Positions 1 to 7,764 of a stretch of DNA of 15,847 nt are shown piece by piece. Each line of letters opens with the position of its first letter. Positions within the stretch are counted from its first letter, which is position 1. Under the pieces are notes generated by a model that was not told where the DNA came from, made no database searches, and saw only the letters and a list, made by a program, of their open reading frames with translations. Source of the DNA: Clostridiaceae bacterium (GTDB lineage Bacteria; Bacillota; Clostridia; UBA1212; DUPL01); assembly GCA_012522035.1 (NCBI GenBank), contig JAAYLF010000194.1, positions 1 to 15,847 on the forward strand, in the 5' to 3' direction. The position numbers and the translations under genes were made by a program.

Positions 1-763
1 AAGCAACAGTGCTGCCTCTGTACAATGGACAAAGGAATCCACAGGTACATTCATAAGTATGATGTATTGGCAGTATTGATAGAAAGACATCATTTTCATC
101 AATATAGGTCATGGCACACATGGCCATAAGGTTCTCACATATATTCTTGTGACTGAGCATCACAGCTTTTGCAATATCCGTCGTTCCCGAAGTAAACAAA
201 AGTATCTTCATTTCTTCAGGATCTATCTCAATGCTTGTATATCTATCGTCTCCCTTTTCAAGCAGTTCGTGGCCCTCTTTCAACAGTTTGCCAAATGCAG
301 CAAACCTGTCATCCTTGGACTCGTCATCCATCACAATGTATTCCTTGACTGTGGAAAGCTTGCCATATAGATTATTTATCTTGTCAATCAATTTTGGAGA
401 GAATATAACAAGACTCGCTTCAGCCCTGTTGACTGACAGTTCTATTTCATTCTCAGGAAGTTCCTTGTCGAGGGGGACAACAACGCCCACTCCATTTACA
501 ACAGAAAGATAAGAACATGACCATTCATACCTGTTTTCACCGATAATCACTATCTTTTCGTCTTTGTAACCCATATCAATGAGCTTGGTACCAAATGCAT
601 CCACGTCTTTCTTGTACTGTTTGTATGTTACAGGAACATAATTATCGACTCCAGGAACTTTTTTCAAAAACGCTGGTTTGTCTCCAAACTTTCTTTCGGA
701 ATTGATTAACATGTCCTTCAGTGTGGAAATCTGATCTACTTCGTACAATGGTATATTCTTCAT
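1..763 (-). CDS. AMP-dependent (long-chain) acyl-CoA ligase, C-terminus outside window
   Basis: This is the N-terminal 254 residues of an ANL-superfamily adenylating enzyme; the rest lies beyond the left edge. Such enzymes activate a carboxylic acid with ATP and then load it onto CoA. The adenylation P-loop is seen at residues 188-205 (LLFTSGTTDIAKAVMLSH) and the following LPIHH motif at 231-235. The opening region (YEVDQISTLKDML, then GENRYEW at 75-81) resembles the FadD15/long-chain ligase group. The usual TG-x-PKG core is replaced by TD-I-AKA. The ATG overlaps the stop of the upstream isomerase gene as ATGA, and a weak AAAGG ribosome site lies 9 nt upstream, so translation is probably coupled. 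It is the last gene seen of the nucleoside-salvage operon. The family call is firm; the substrate, which could be a fatty, aryl or other acid, is unknown. Confidence 0.88.
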   Translation of the reverse strand, partial: MKNIPLYEVDQISTLKDMLINSERKFGDKPAFLKKVPGVDNYVPVTYKQYKKDVDAFGTKLIDMGYKDEKIVIIGENRYEWSCSYLSVVNGVGVVVPLDKELPENEIELSVNRAEASLVIFSPKLIDKINNLYGKLSTVKEYIVMDDESKDDRFAAFGKLLKEGHELLEKGDDRYTSIEIDPEEMKILLFTSGTTDIAKAVMLSHKNICENLMAMCAMTYIDENDVFLSILPIHHTYECTCGFLCPLYRGSTVA

Positions 764-1581
764 ATTGACTTACCTTTCTTCCTTTCAAGTTTTCTAATAT
801 AATGTGCAAAATGCATGAACACTACTCCCGGTTCCTCCAGATCGTAATACCATCTCTTAACCCATTCCAATGAGACATACCCTTCAAAATCATTGTCCAA
901 AAGAATGTTAATAGCCTGTCTGACAGGAAGATCGCCGTATCCAGGCATCTTGTATCTCACCTGACCGGATTCAAAAACGGAATCTTTGAAGTGAACATAC
1001 CTTAAATACGGTTTTATCCTATCAAATGTATCTTGAGGATTTTCCCTGAAAAACCTGCACGGATGATGGATATCCCATAGAATACCCACATTGCCTTCTA
1101 TCTTGTCTACCAGCTTCACAAGCCTTTTGGTGTCTGCAAACACACCATTTGTCTCAATTAGGGGGATTACTCCTTTTTCGTTTCCATAGTCTACAAGATA
1201 TTGCAGATTTTCTCTTACAAAATCGTCATCAATATCTTTGGATGGATGCGGATCCTTGTCACCAAGAACTCTCACAAATTTAACATCCATCTTGTTTGCC
1301 AAATCTATATAACTACAACCTTCTTTTATGGCTTCTTCAGTATTATTCTTGTCAAAGAGATAGCTTGCAGAAGAGAAGCATGAAATCTCGAGATCAAGTT
1401 CCTTTAACGACTGCTTCGTGTTTTCGATTCTATCTTCTTTAAACTCCCTTGCTGCCGGAGCAAATATCTCATTCTTCAAGCCCCTGATTTCAATACCATT
1501 GTAACCAAAATCTTTGGCTGTAGACAGTATCTCTGAAAAAGACCAATCGGGGCATCCCAATGTTGAAAAGGCAATTCTCAT
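760..1581 (-). CDS. Sugar phosphate isomerase/epimerase-like TIM-barrel protein
   Basis: A 273-residue protein of the xylose isomerase-like TIM-barrel family (AP endonuclease 2 fold). It starts with the typical strand-1 pattern MRIAFSTLGCPDWSF and continues with YNGIEIRG at 27-34. The expected divalent-metal ligands are all in place: Glu143 (PLIETNG), Asp170 (ILWDIHH), His197 (YVHFKD) and Glu239 (VSLEW). The metal site is therefore probably intact and the protein is likely an active isomerase, epimerase or related lyase. The sequence does not reveal the substrate. An ATG with a GGGGGAG ribosome site follows the aminotransferase gene by 24 bp. Its TGA overlaps the start of the acyl-CoA ligase gene by 4 bp. 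Its place in an operon with a nucleoside phosphorylase and mtaD makes a pentose or methylthioribose derivative conceivable, but that is inference. Confidence 0.85.
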   Translation of the reverse strand: MRIAFSTLGCPDWSFSEILSTAKDFGYNGIEIRGLKNEIFAPAAREFKEDRIENTKQSLKELDLEISCFSSASYLFDKNNTEEAIKEGCSYIDLANKMDVKFVRVLGDKDPHPSKDIDDDFVRENLQYLVDYGNEKGVIPLIETNGVFADTKRLVKLVDKIEGNVGILWDIHHPCRFFRENPQDTFDRIKPYLRYVHFKDSVFESGQVRYKMPGYGDLPVRQAINILLDNDFEGYVSLEWVKRWYYDLEEPGVVFMHFAHYIRKLERKKGKSI

Positions 1582-1605
1582 CTAATCTCCCCCATTTCCT
1601 ATTAT

Positions 1606-2460
1606 TTAATTATTGGAATTGTAATACTCTTTTATAATTTGTTCAAGACCCTTCATCAACTTTATAACAATTTCATTCTTCAAAGACTTGTACTCAACAT
1701 CATCAATTTTGGCGATTGGTAGAACTTTTATGGATGTTCCTGTCAAAAATGCAGCATCAAACTCACCAATATTATCGTGATGAACCGCCTCCAACTTAAC
1801 AGGAATCATGTTGTCTTCACAAGCCTTAAGCACATATTTTCTCATTGTGCCAACCAAAACCTGGCTGGTTGGTGCTGTATATACCGTATCACCCTTTACA
1901 AAAAACAAATTTGACTTGCTTCCTTCTGTCAGAAAACCTCTTTCATTCTTAAGTATTGCTTCAAAAATATTGTGTTTTTCTTTAAACTCATTAATTTTCT
2001 CTATATACTCTTGTCTGCTGATCTTTGCATTGGGATTCTCCCTGGTCTCCTCTATTACCTTTGTTTCAACACCCGTTTTGTATACTTGAGGCTCAGGATA
2101 ATAATATTTGCTGAGGTAGACTATGAAGTTGTCGTAGGATTCTTCATCGCCCTTTGCACAGATGAACTTGAGGTTGCAGTCCTTCTGACTGTTAACCTCG
2201 AGTAAAACTTTTCCATATTCCCTAAGTGCACTCATGGAAATCAAATTTTTGATTCCTGCTGTATTTGCACTATCTACAAGTCTTTTATAATGGTCTTCAA
2301 GAAAAAGAGGCTCACCATCAATATAACGTATAACCTCGTATATCTTTGTACCATCAAAAGGTAAAACCAGGACATTGTTCTCCTTGGCAATTTCCTCAGT
2401 ATCCTCAAGACTTGAATCTATAATTACATATCTCGCATTGTTATCATTTATTGTTAACAT
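1606..2460 (-). CDS. Fold-type IV PLP aminotransferase (BCAT / aminodeoxychorismate lyase family)
   Basis: A 284-residue class IV pyridoxal-phosphate enzyme. The N-terminal part has the family pattern GTKIYEVIRYIDGEPLFLEDHYKRL (residues 37-61, given here by key residues Tyr41, Glu42, Arg45, His57, Arg60). Lys146 in NPNAKISRQEY is the likely Schiff-base lysine. The cofactor-site signature EGSKSNLFFVKGD spans 179-191. PTSQVLVGTMR follows, the usual position of the second phosphate-binding loop. Family members transaminate branched-chain or D-amino acids or cleave aminodeoxychorismate; these cannot be told apart here. Some branched-chain aminotransferases also convert ketomethylthiobutyrate to methionine, which would fit the mtaD neighbour, but that is inference. 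The start is ATG with AAAGGAG 8 nt upstream, 15 bp after mtaD. Confidence 0.88.
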   Translation of the reverse strand: MLTINDNNARYVIIDSSLEDTEEIAKENNVLVLPFDGTKIYEVIRYIDGEPLFLEDHYKRLVDSANTAGIKNLISMSALREYGKVLLEVNSQKDCNLKFICAKGDEESYDNFIVYLSKYYYPEPQVYKTGVETKVIEETRENPNAKISRQEYIEKINEFKEKHNIFEAILKNERGFLTEGSKSNLFFVKGDTVYTAPTSQVLVGTMRKYVLKACEDNMIPVKLEAVHHDNIGEFDAAFLTGTSIKVLPIAKIDDVEYKSLKNEIVIKLMKGLEQIIKEYYNSNN

Positions 2461-2475
2461 GACAACTCTCCTTTA

Positions 2476-3789
2476 CTATAACCCCAGTCGCTTTGCAACT
2501 GTTCTTACCTTGTGTTTTACTAATTCTTCATCTATCGTAACAAACTCTTTATTCCTCATAACTATCCTGCCATTAATAATCACAGTGTCCACATCTGATG
2601 CCTGCATACTGTATACTATGCAAGCTGCAACTTCATTTATTGGTGTGCAGTGGAGACTTGATATGTCAACCATAATCAAGTCTGCCAGCATTCCTTCAGC
2701 CACATCCCCCGCCCTGTCTTTAAAACCAATTGCTTCGTAACCGTTTTTTGTTGCCATCTCAATTAACTTGTGGGCAGGCATAACTGTTGGATCCTTCATT
2801 TGATTCTTGTGAACTATTGCGGAAATGTGCATCTCTTCAAACATGTTGAGGTTATTGTTGCTTGCACATCCGTCAGTACCAAGGACTACATTTACACCCT
2901 TATCAATCATCTCTGGAATTCTCGGAATGCCACTTACAAGTTTCAAATTGGATGATATGTTTTCACATACGTTAATTTTGTCTTCTTTCAATATGTCAAT
3001 ATCGTCATCATTCATGACAACGCAATGGGCTGCCAGAACAGGCCGCGTAAATACACCAATTTCTCTGAGCAGCTCAATAGGTCTTTTGTTATGTTCCCTT
3101 AAGCAATCATCCACTTCTTTTTCCGTTTCATGCAGATGTATGTGTATTCCCGTATTCAGTTCTTTGGCAACTTCGACATTTACATGTATCATGTCAATAT
3201 CGTAAAGATAAACAGAATGCAGTTCAGTATACAGCGTTATCATTTCATTATCATTGTACTTCTTGAACAAGGAAATTGCTTCCTGTGCATTGCTTACTGT
3301 CTTTCTTTTGCCTTCATTCCATTTGTTTGAAAGGGGCATTACCGTCAAATTGGCACGCATGCCGCTATGTCTGACAGCTCTGACAAGAGACTCAAAATGA
3401 AAATACATGTCAGCAAAGGCACAAGTCCCACTCCTGATCATCTCCGCCTGGGACGCAAGACTGGTCCAATACGCATCCTCTTCCGTCAAAAGCTGTTCCT
3501 TTGGAATAATCATATTGAACAACCAATCATGCAAAGATCTGTCGGAAGCATAATTTCTAAAAACAGACATCGGAGAATGGGTATGAGCATTTACAAATCC
3601 AGGCAAAACAATTTTATCCTTACTGCTTAATACTTCCGTTTCTGGATTCTCCTCAATAAAGCTTTTTACCTCATTCTGATTGTCTGTTATTCTATGAATC
3701 TTGTTGTCTTTTATAATTATATTTGCATTTACAAGCTCTCCGCCCGGCACATGTTTGTAGATAGATGCATCCATAATTACAACCGGCAT
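2476..3789 (-). CDS. mtaD: 5-methylthioadenosine/S-adenosylhomocysteine deaminase
   Basis: A 437-residue amidohydrolase that deaminates methylthioadenosine and S-adenosylhomocysteine to the inosine derivatives in the cytoplasm. Metal and catalytic residues known for the family are visible: His69 and His71 (NAHTH), His218 with Glu221 (HLHE), His255 (AAHC) and Asp306 (LGTDGCASNNN). The extended GTDGCASNNNLNMFEEM block and SPMSVFRNYASD are typical of MtaD/SsnA-type deaminases rather than guanine deaminase. The start was set at the ATG with GGAGG 7 nt upstream; the open frame extends to a TTG at 3807 that lacks a good site. The gene overlaps the 3' end of the nucleoside phosphorylase gene by 13 bp. 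Together they could turn methylthioadenosine into hypoxanthine and a methylthioribose phosphate. Confidence 0.93.
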   Translation of the reverse strand: MPVVIMDASIYKHVPGGELVNANIIIKDNKIHRITDNQNEVKSFIEENPETEVLSSKDKIVLPGFVNAHTHSPMSVFRNYASDRSLHDWLFNMIIPKEQLLTEEDAYWTSLASQAEMIRSGTCAFADMYFHFESLVRAVRHSGMRANLTVMPLSNKWNEGKRKTVSNAQEAISLFKKYNDNEMITLYTELHSVYLYDIDMIHVNVEVAKELNTGIHIHLHETEKEVDDCLREHNKRPIELLREIGVFTRPVLAAHCVVMNDDDIDILKEDKINVCENISSNLKLVSGIPRIPEMIDKGVNVVLGTDGCASNNNLNMFEEMHISAIVHKNQMKDPTVMPAHKLIEMATKNGYEAIGFKDRAGDVAEGMLADLIMVDISSLHCTPINEVAACIVYSMQASDVDTVIINGRIVMRNKEFVTIDEELVKHKVRTVAKRLGL

Positions 3790-4610
3790 ATTACAGCCTC
3801 CATCCAATCACCAAATTCTTTAGCAACTACATCTTCCATTCTATTCACATCTTCATGACTAAGCTTATTCTCACTCATGCCTGCTGCCAGATTTGACAAA
3901 CAGGATATTCCCAAAACCTTTGCACCTGCGTGAACGCATGCTATGGTTTCAGGTACGGTTGACATTCCAACAGCATCCGCACCGAGTATGCGAAGGGCTC
4001 TAATTTCAGCAGGAGTCTCAAACTGAGGCCCCTTCATGTATGCGTATATACCGCTGTGTACAGTTATTCCTAATTCTTTTGCACATTCAATAGCAATTTT
4101 TCTTAATTCTTTATCATAAGCCTCATCCATGGAAGGAAATCTAAGGCCAAACTCACTTTCATTTTTGCCAAACAAAGGAGAATCAAGGAAGAAACTCAAA
4201 TGATCTTCAATAACCATGAACTCTCCCACATTGTAATCATAATTTATAGCACCTGCGGCATTTGTCAGAACTATGTTTTTCACACCAAGTTTTATGCAGG
4301 TTCTTAAAGGAAGAACTACCTGTTGAGGTGTATTTCCCTCATATATGTGCGTACGTCCCTGCATGCACAGAATGGGTTTGTCTTTTATAAATCCATAAAC
4401 AAGTCTGCCAGCATGTCCACTTACCGTAGACACAGAAAAACCATCAATATCCCCATACGGTATTGTAAGGGGAGATTCAATCCTATCAGCAAAGCTACCC
4501 AGCGCAGATCCCAGCACAATACAAACTTCAGGAATCTTGAAATCTTTGTATTTTTCCGTTATTCTGGTTCTTATATAATCTGCAGCCTGACATGCCTTTT
4601 CATACCACAT
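3777..4610 (-). CDS. punA: Purine nucleoside phosphorylase, trimeric type (PNP I)
   Basis: A 277-residue phosphorylase that splits purine nucleosides with phosphate into free base and ribose-1-phosphate. The length is normal for the trimeric inosine/guanosine class. By comparison with human PNP, these residues line up: Ser35 (GSALG), His66 (GHAG), Arg86, His88 and Tyr90 (MQGRTHIYEG), Asn117-Ala118 (TNAAGA), Phe197 and Glu198 (KGPQFETPAE), Met216-Ser217 (GMSTVPE) and Asn240 (LSNLAAG). Glu and Asn at the base site favour 6-oxopurines. The phosphate loop reads GSALG where GSGLG is usual. It is the first gene of the operon, with an AGGAGGG ribosome site 7 nt before the ATG and a strong promoter just upstream. 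Given its partner mtaD, a methylthioinosine phosphorylase activity is possible. Confidence is high for the family and lower for the natural substrate. Confidence 0.93.
   Translation of the reverse strand: MWYEKACQAADYIRTRITEKYKDFKIPEVCIVLGSALGSFADRIESPLTIPYGDIDGFSVSTVSGHAGRLVYGFIKDKPILCMQGRTHIYEGNTPQQVVLPLRTCIKLGVKNIVLTNAAGAINYDYNVGEFMVIEDHLSFFLDSPLFGKNESEFGLRFPSMDEAYDKELRKIAIECAKELGITVHSGIYAYMKGPQFETPAEIRALRILGADAVGMSTVPETIACVHAGAKVLGISCLSNLAAGMSENKLSHEDVNRMEDVVAKEFGDWMEAVICRL
3797..3801 (-). promoter_or_regulatory. Ribosome binding site that fixes the mtaD start
   Basis: GGAGG is 7 nt upstream of the ATG at 3789 and lies inside the last codons of the nucleoside phosphorylase gene. The upstream in-frame TTG at 3807 has only a weak GGTGA in front of it. 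The ATG is therefore preferred. Confidence 0.8.
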
Positions 4611-4630
4611 TTTTTATCCCTCCTGTCGGT

Positions 4631-4659
4631 ATTATAACAGAATATAGAAATTGTAACAA
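4631..4659 (-). promoter_or_regulatory. Sigma-A promoter of the nucleoside-salvage operon
   Basis: The minus strand reads TTGTTA (4659-4654), a 17-bp spacer, then a perfect TATAAT (4636-4631). It fills the gap between the TadE-like gene stop and the phosphorylase start. Transcription would begin near 4624-4626, leaving a leader of only about 15 nt that starts at or next to the ribosome site. No terminator separates it from the upstream surface-protein genes, so read-through is also possible. Confidence 0.82.
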
Positions 4660-4660
4660 G

Positions 4661-5641
4661 TTATTTCTTCTCCTGATACCTCTCCACAATTAATACAACA
4701 TTCTTGGCAAGGCAATAAGAACTTATCTCCATCAGCGCAAATTCCTGTTGGGGAGTCAACTCATTTGTAGGCATTACCAATAAAAGCTCCCTTCTCTTGA
4801 TATCCCCTGGCTTGATGGAAACACCGCCATAGTCTCTTCCGTTGAACTGAGCAAGCTCAAGCACCATATTCTTGATTGTCGTCTTAAATATATTTGCATC
4901 CTGATATGTTTTTGCGGTGTGGTCAAGGCTTTTTATCATAGTAGCCTTTCCATTGTCGAACTTTGCAATTACAGGATAATTTGAAGGCAGGTTGGCACCA
5001 AACACCTGCCTTATTATTCTTCCCCTCTCAAAGTTGCTTAAACTCCAGACAGACGCCTCTACCGGAGCAGCCTCATTGTATGAACCCATTTCCCCGTTTA
5101 TAAAACAGCGGAACCTCAGTTTTCCTCTGATCTCAAACCCTTCAATTAGCTTTTCAGGTGCAGGAAGCGGCAGTTTCATAACACATCTTGCAACCAGTAT
5201 CACATCATCTCCATGATCAAAAAAACTGCTTCCTGAAAAAGTTACCTTATCCAACTTTACCAAACCGCTCTTGACAACATTTTCTTCATTCAAATACTGC
5301 ATGAATATGCTCTTTGCTATTTCGCCATACAAGTAATTATCTGCACCTTCTGCAAGTTGTCTCATATCCGCCTGTTTCAGTATCAGGCTTGATTCATTAT
5401 CATCCACAAGACGGACAATATCTTTTAGAAGAGAATCCTCAACCTTCTTAATGCCCTTCTCATGATATATGTAGCCATAATCTGAAAAAAAGGAGGCGGT
5501 TTTGTAAAGGGCTGAATACACGCTGTTAATTGAAGCAATGCAAACAAGGAAAGACGAGAATAATAGCAGTACAGAGATAAACAAAGGAAGCGTTATGGCT
5601 GTTTCAACAGTAGCAGAGCCCTTCTTGTCAGTACGAACCAT
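4661..5641 (-). CDS. TadE-like pseudopilin / surface assembly protein
   Basis: A 326-residue protein with a TadE-type N-terminus: KKGSATVETAITLPLF, followed by a hydrophobic helix at about residues 17-37. Gly8 followed by Glu13 matches the class III prepilin pattern G|xxxxE, so a prepilin peptidase could cut after Gly8. The rest would be outside the membrane and shows no motif I recognise. TadE-like proteins are minor pilins needed for assembly of Flp/Tad pili. The protein is longer than a typical TadE, which is under 200 residues, so the distal part may be a specialised domain. The start was set at the ATG with GGAGG 6 nt upstream; the longer frame begins at a TTG at 5662. It overlaps the end of the DUF5702 gene by 14 bp and is the last gene of this operon. 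Confidence 0.78.
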   Translation of the reverse strand: MVRTDKKGSATVETAITLPLFISVLLLFSSFLVCIASINSVYSALYKTASFFSDYGYIYHEKGIKKVEDSLLKDIVRLVDDNESSLILKQADMRQLAEGADNYLYGEIAKSIFMQYLNEENVVKSGLVKLDKVTFSGSSFFDHGDDVILVARCVMKLPLPAPEKLIEGFEIRGKLRFRCFINGEMGSYNEAAPVEASVWSLSNFERGRIIRQVFGANLPSNYPVIAKFDNGKATMIKSLDHTAKTYQDANIFKTTIKNMVLELAQFNGRDYGGVSIKPGDIKRRELLLVMPTNELTPQQEFALMEISSYCLAKNVVLIVERYQEKK

Positions 5642-7757
5642 GGTAGACCTCCGATATTTCAAAGTTGTATTCTTCTTTTTTAAAACTGGGCAAGAGTGAA
5701 TAAGATATCAAAGTGTCGATATCAACAGTAATACTTACTTTTATAGAAGTAAACATGCCTGCCAAACTGTATCTTCTGTTAAGAAAGGCAGTCATGTTGA
5801 GCTCAATCAAATCGCATATTCGCAAAAGCTTTGTTTCCCTGCCCACAAAAGGCAATAGAAGCCTTAAATAGTCGTTGTAGTTCATGCTAAAAAAGGAGGG
5901 ACTTGAAAGATCATCATCAAGAATACTTCCTGGAAGCCCATCTATATGAAACTTCCAATCACTCTTTCTTTTTAAAAAGGGTACATGTCTTCCCTCTGTC
6001 AAATCCTTTATGTCAATCATAGACTCACAGATGGACCATCCCGCAATGACCAAAACCGCATACAAGGGGCCACCTATACCGCAAGTAATGCTGCCCGCTA
6101 TGGCATTACCTATCTTGTTTGCAAGATCCACCTTGTCAGCATCACACATTATGTGCAGTATATTGAGCACAAATCTTATCGCAAATATAAGAGATTCACA
6201 GACAAGTCTGTTCGTGCTTTCATATGATGTTCCCGCTATAATATACTCTATTTCGCTTCTGAAATATTGAGAACGCGACTCCACCTCATTAACAAAACTG
6301 CCGAAATACGTCATTATATAGTCATCTATCAAAACTCCCTTTGTCAAATAATCAAGCGGGTCTTCCTTGAAGTTCTTGAAATCCTCCTTTAAAGAAACTA
6401 TGCTGTGTACAATCGCTAGAGAATTAAGAGCCAGCTGGGATTCGGTTTCCGAAAGCATCCGACCTTCAAGGCTCGCAGAGTCGATTCCCCTGACTATCGA
6501 AGGAAGGGTTCTATACAACTCTGGCGGTATTACCACCGCCTCATATTCTTTCAGTAAATTAAGAATATCCTTTTCTGCCACATTTCTCTGATCATATTTT
6601 GCAAACTTGCCGTCAAAATCCTCATTTCCTGTATAAACTTTCAGGTTGGTCAGGATTCCCTTATCGCTCAAATTCTTAATATTCCCCTCCAGATCACTTG
6701 CCGAAATCAAATCCTCTGTAAAATCCAATAGCCGCACCAAACTGTCAACACTGCCAATAATCCGGCTGAGAATACCTGCGTTACTGTTTAGCGGCATTAA
6801 CAAATGCGTGTTCCCCATGTTCATCACTTTCTCTTTTAATGCATTCTTTTTCTCAGTTATAACCTGTTTGTAATACAATTCAAACTCATCTTCAGGATTG
6901 TAGTTGTCAAGCCATGTTTCCAGATCCTTTATCTCGCTTCTGGCACGTTTTTGCACCTTTTCAATTTCATTGACCTTTGCAATTGCATTTACATTGTAAT
7001 CAAGATAGATAGAGGCCTGTCCTTTAATCTTCAAAAGGGCATCCTTCATATCGGTTATTGCTTTTTCAAATTCTTTTGTATCAGGATTTCCTGATCTTAC
7101 CACATCAAGATAAGAAGATATAAGCAGAAGATATGACAAATGTCTTTTATGCTTGTCATACCCATTCACACAGGCCACATCTCCAGGATATACACCTTCC
7201 ACCTGCCTTTTAAGTTCCTCTATCTTTTCAGTCACTTCATTCATAAGTGAAGTTATCTCTGCTTCTTTCAAATAACTTTCCGACATTTTGTCAGTCCGAC
7301 TCAAAATCCTTACCTTGTCAAGCATGCTTTTGCCAAGATTCAAGGGAGTCCGTATCTTCATCTCCTCACATATCTGTTTTTCAAGCACTGAAAGGTCTAA
7401 CAAACTGTTTCCTGCCTCTACCACGACATTTGCCACATTATAGTTTTGAATATCCATTGGCAGATAGCCTTCCGGGGCATCAGCAAAATATCCCCCCAGA
7501 CTGTATCCCATGTTTCTAACATTGAAATATGTAAGGAACTCTTCCCTGAGATTCTTTCCCCCATTAAATGCAAAAAGTCTGTAGTGTTCCCTTAACAACG
7601 AGTCATAGCCTGCCAGCAACGATTCGCCTGACAAGGCTGTTCTGGCTGAAAGACCTGATTTTAATGAATATACTTTCGCCATATCAACCAAAACACAATT
7701 AAGCAGAACAACGGCAGCAAGAACCAGGCAGACAAATACCGACATGCTCCCTTTCAT
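5628..7757 (-). CDS. DUF5702 domain-containing Tad-associated envelope protein
   Basis: A 709-residue membrane-anchored protein. A hydrophobic helix at residues 6-25 starts right after the short basic end MKGSMSVF, like a pilin-type anchor. The middle (about 160-330) is charged and helical, with coiled-coil-like stretches such as MNEVTEKIEELKRQVEGV. Family marks of DUF5702 appear in the C-terminal half: SEIEYIIAG, the IRFVLNI segment, a hydrophobic stretch at about 540-570 ending WSICESMIDI, then HVPFLKRKSDW, and DYLRLLLPFVGRETKLLRICDLIELNM. DUF5702 proteins are found in Clostridia near TadE-like and Flp pilus genes, and their biochemical role is unknown. The gene starts 7 bp after the 60-residue pilin-like gene and overlaps the TadE-like gene, so the three are surely co-transcribed. 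Confidence 0.82.
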   Translation of the reverse strand: MKGSMSVFVCLVLAAVVLLNCVLVDMAKVYSLKSGLSARTALSGESLLAGYDSLLREHYRLFAFNGGKNLREEFLTYFNVRNMGYSLGGYFADAPEGYLPMDIQNYNVANVVVEAGNSLLDLSVLEKQICEEMKIRTPLNLGKSMLDKVRILSRTDKMSESYLKEAEITSLMNEVTEKIEELKRQVEGVYPGDVACVNGYDKHKRHLSYLLLISSYLDVVRSGNPDTKEFEKAITDMKDALLKIKGQASIYLDYNVNAIAKVNEIEKVQKRARSEIKDLETWLDNYNPEDEFELYYKQVITEKKNALKEKVMNMGNTHLLMPLNSNAGILSRIIGSVDSLVRLLDFTEDLISASDLEGNIKNLSDKGILTNLKVYTGNEDFDGKFAKYDQRNVAEKDILNLLKEYEAVVIPPELYRTLPSIVRGIDSASLEGRMLSETESQLALNSLAIVHSIVSLKEDFKNFKEDPLDYLTKGVLIDDYIMTYFGSFVNEVESRSQYFRSEIEYIIAGTSYESTNRLVCESLIFAIRFVLNILHIMCDADKVDLANKIGNAIAGSITCGIGGPLYAVLVIAGWSICESMIDIKDLTEGRHVPFLKRKSDWKFHIDGLPGSILDDDLSSPSFFSMNYNDYLRLLLPFVGRETKLLRICDLIELNMTAFLNRRYSLAGMFTSIKVSITVDIDTLISYSLLPSFKKEEYNFEISEVYHGSY
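5648..5652 (-). promoter_or_regulatory. Ribosome binding site that fixes the TadE-like gene start
   Basis: GGAGG lies 6 nt upstream of the ATG at 5641, within the end of the DUF5702 gene. The alternative TTG at 5662 lies upstream of this site and has no site of its own, so the shorter protein is preferred. Confidence 0.8.
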
Positions 7758-7764
7758 ATTATCC

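Noticed and set aside
2375..3205. Plus-strand open frames of 121 and 126 codons opposite mtaD
   Set aside because: They mirror the conserved mtaD coding frame and lack a ribosome site or recognisable motifs.
3790..3807. TTG start for mtaD giving six more residues
   Set aside because: The ATG at 3789 has GGAGG at ideal spacing, while the TTG has only a weak site.
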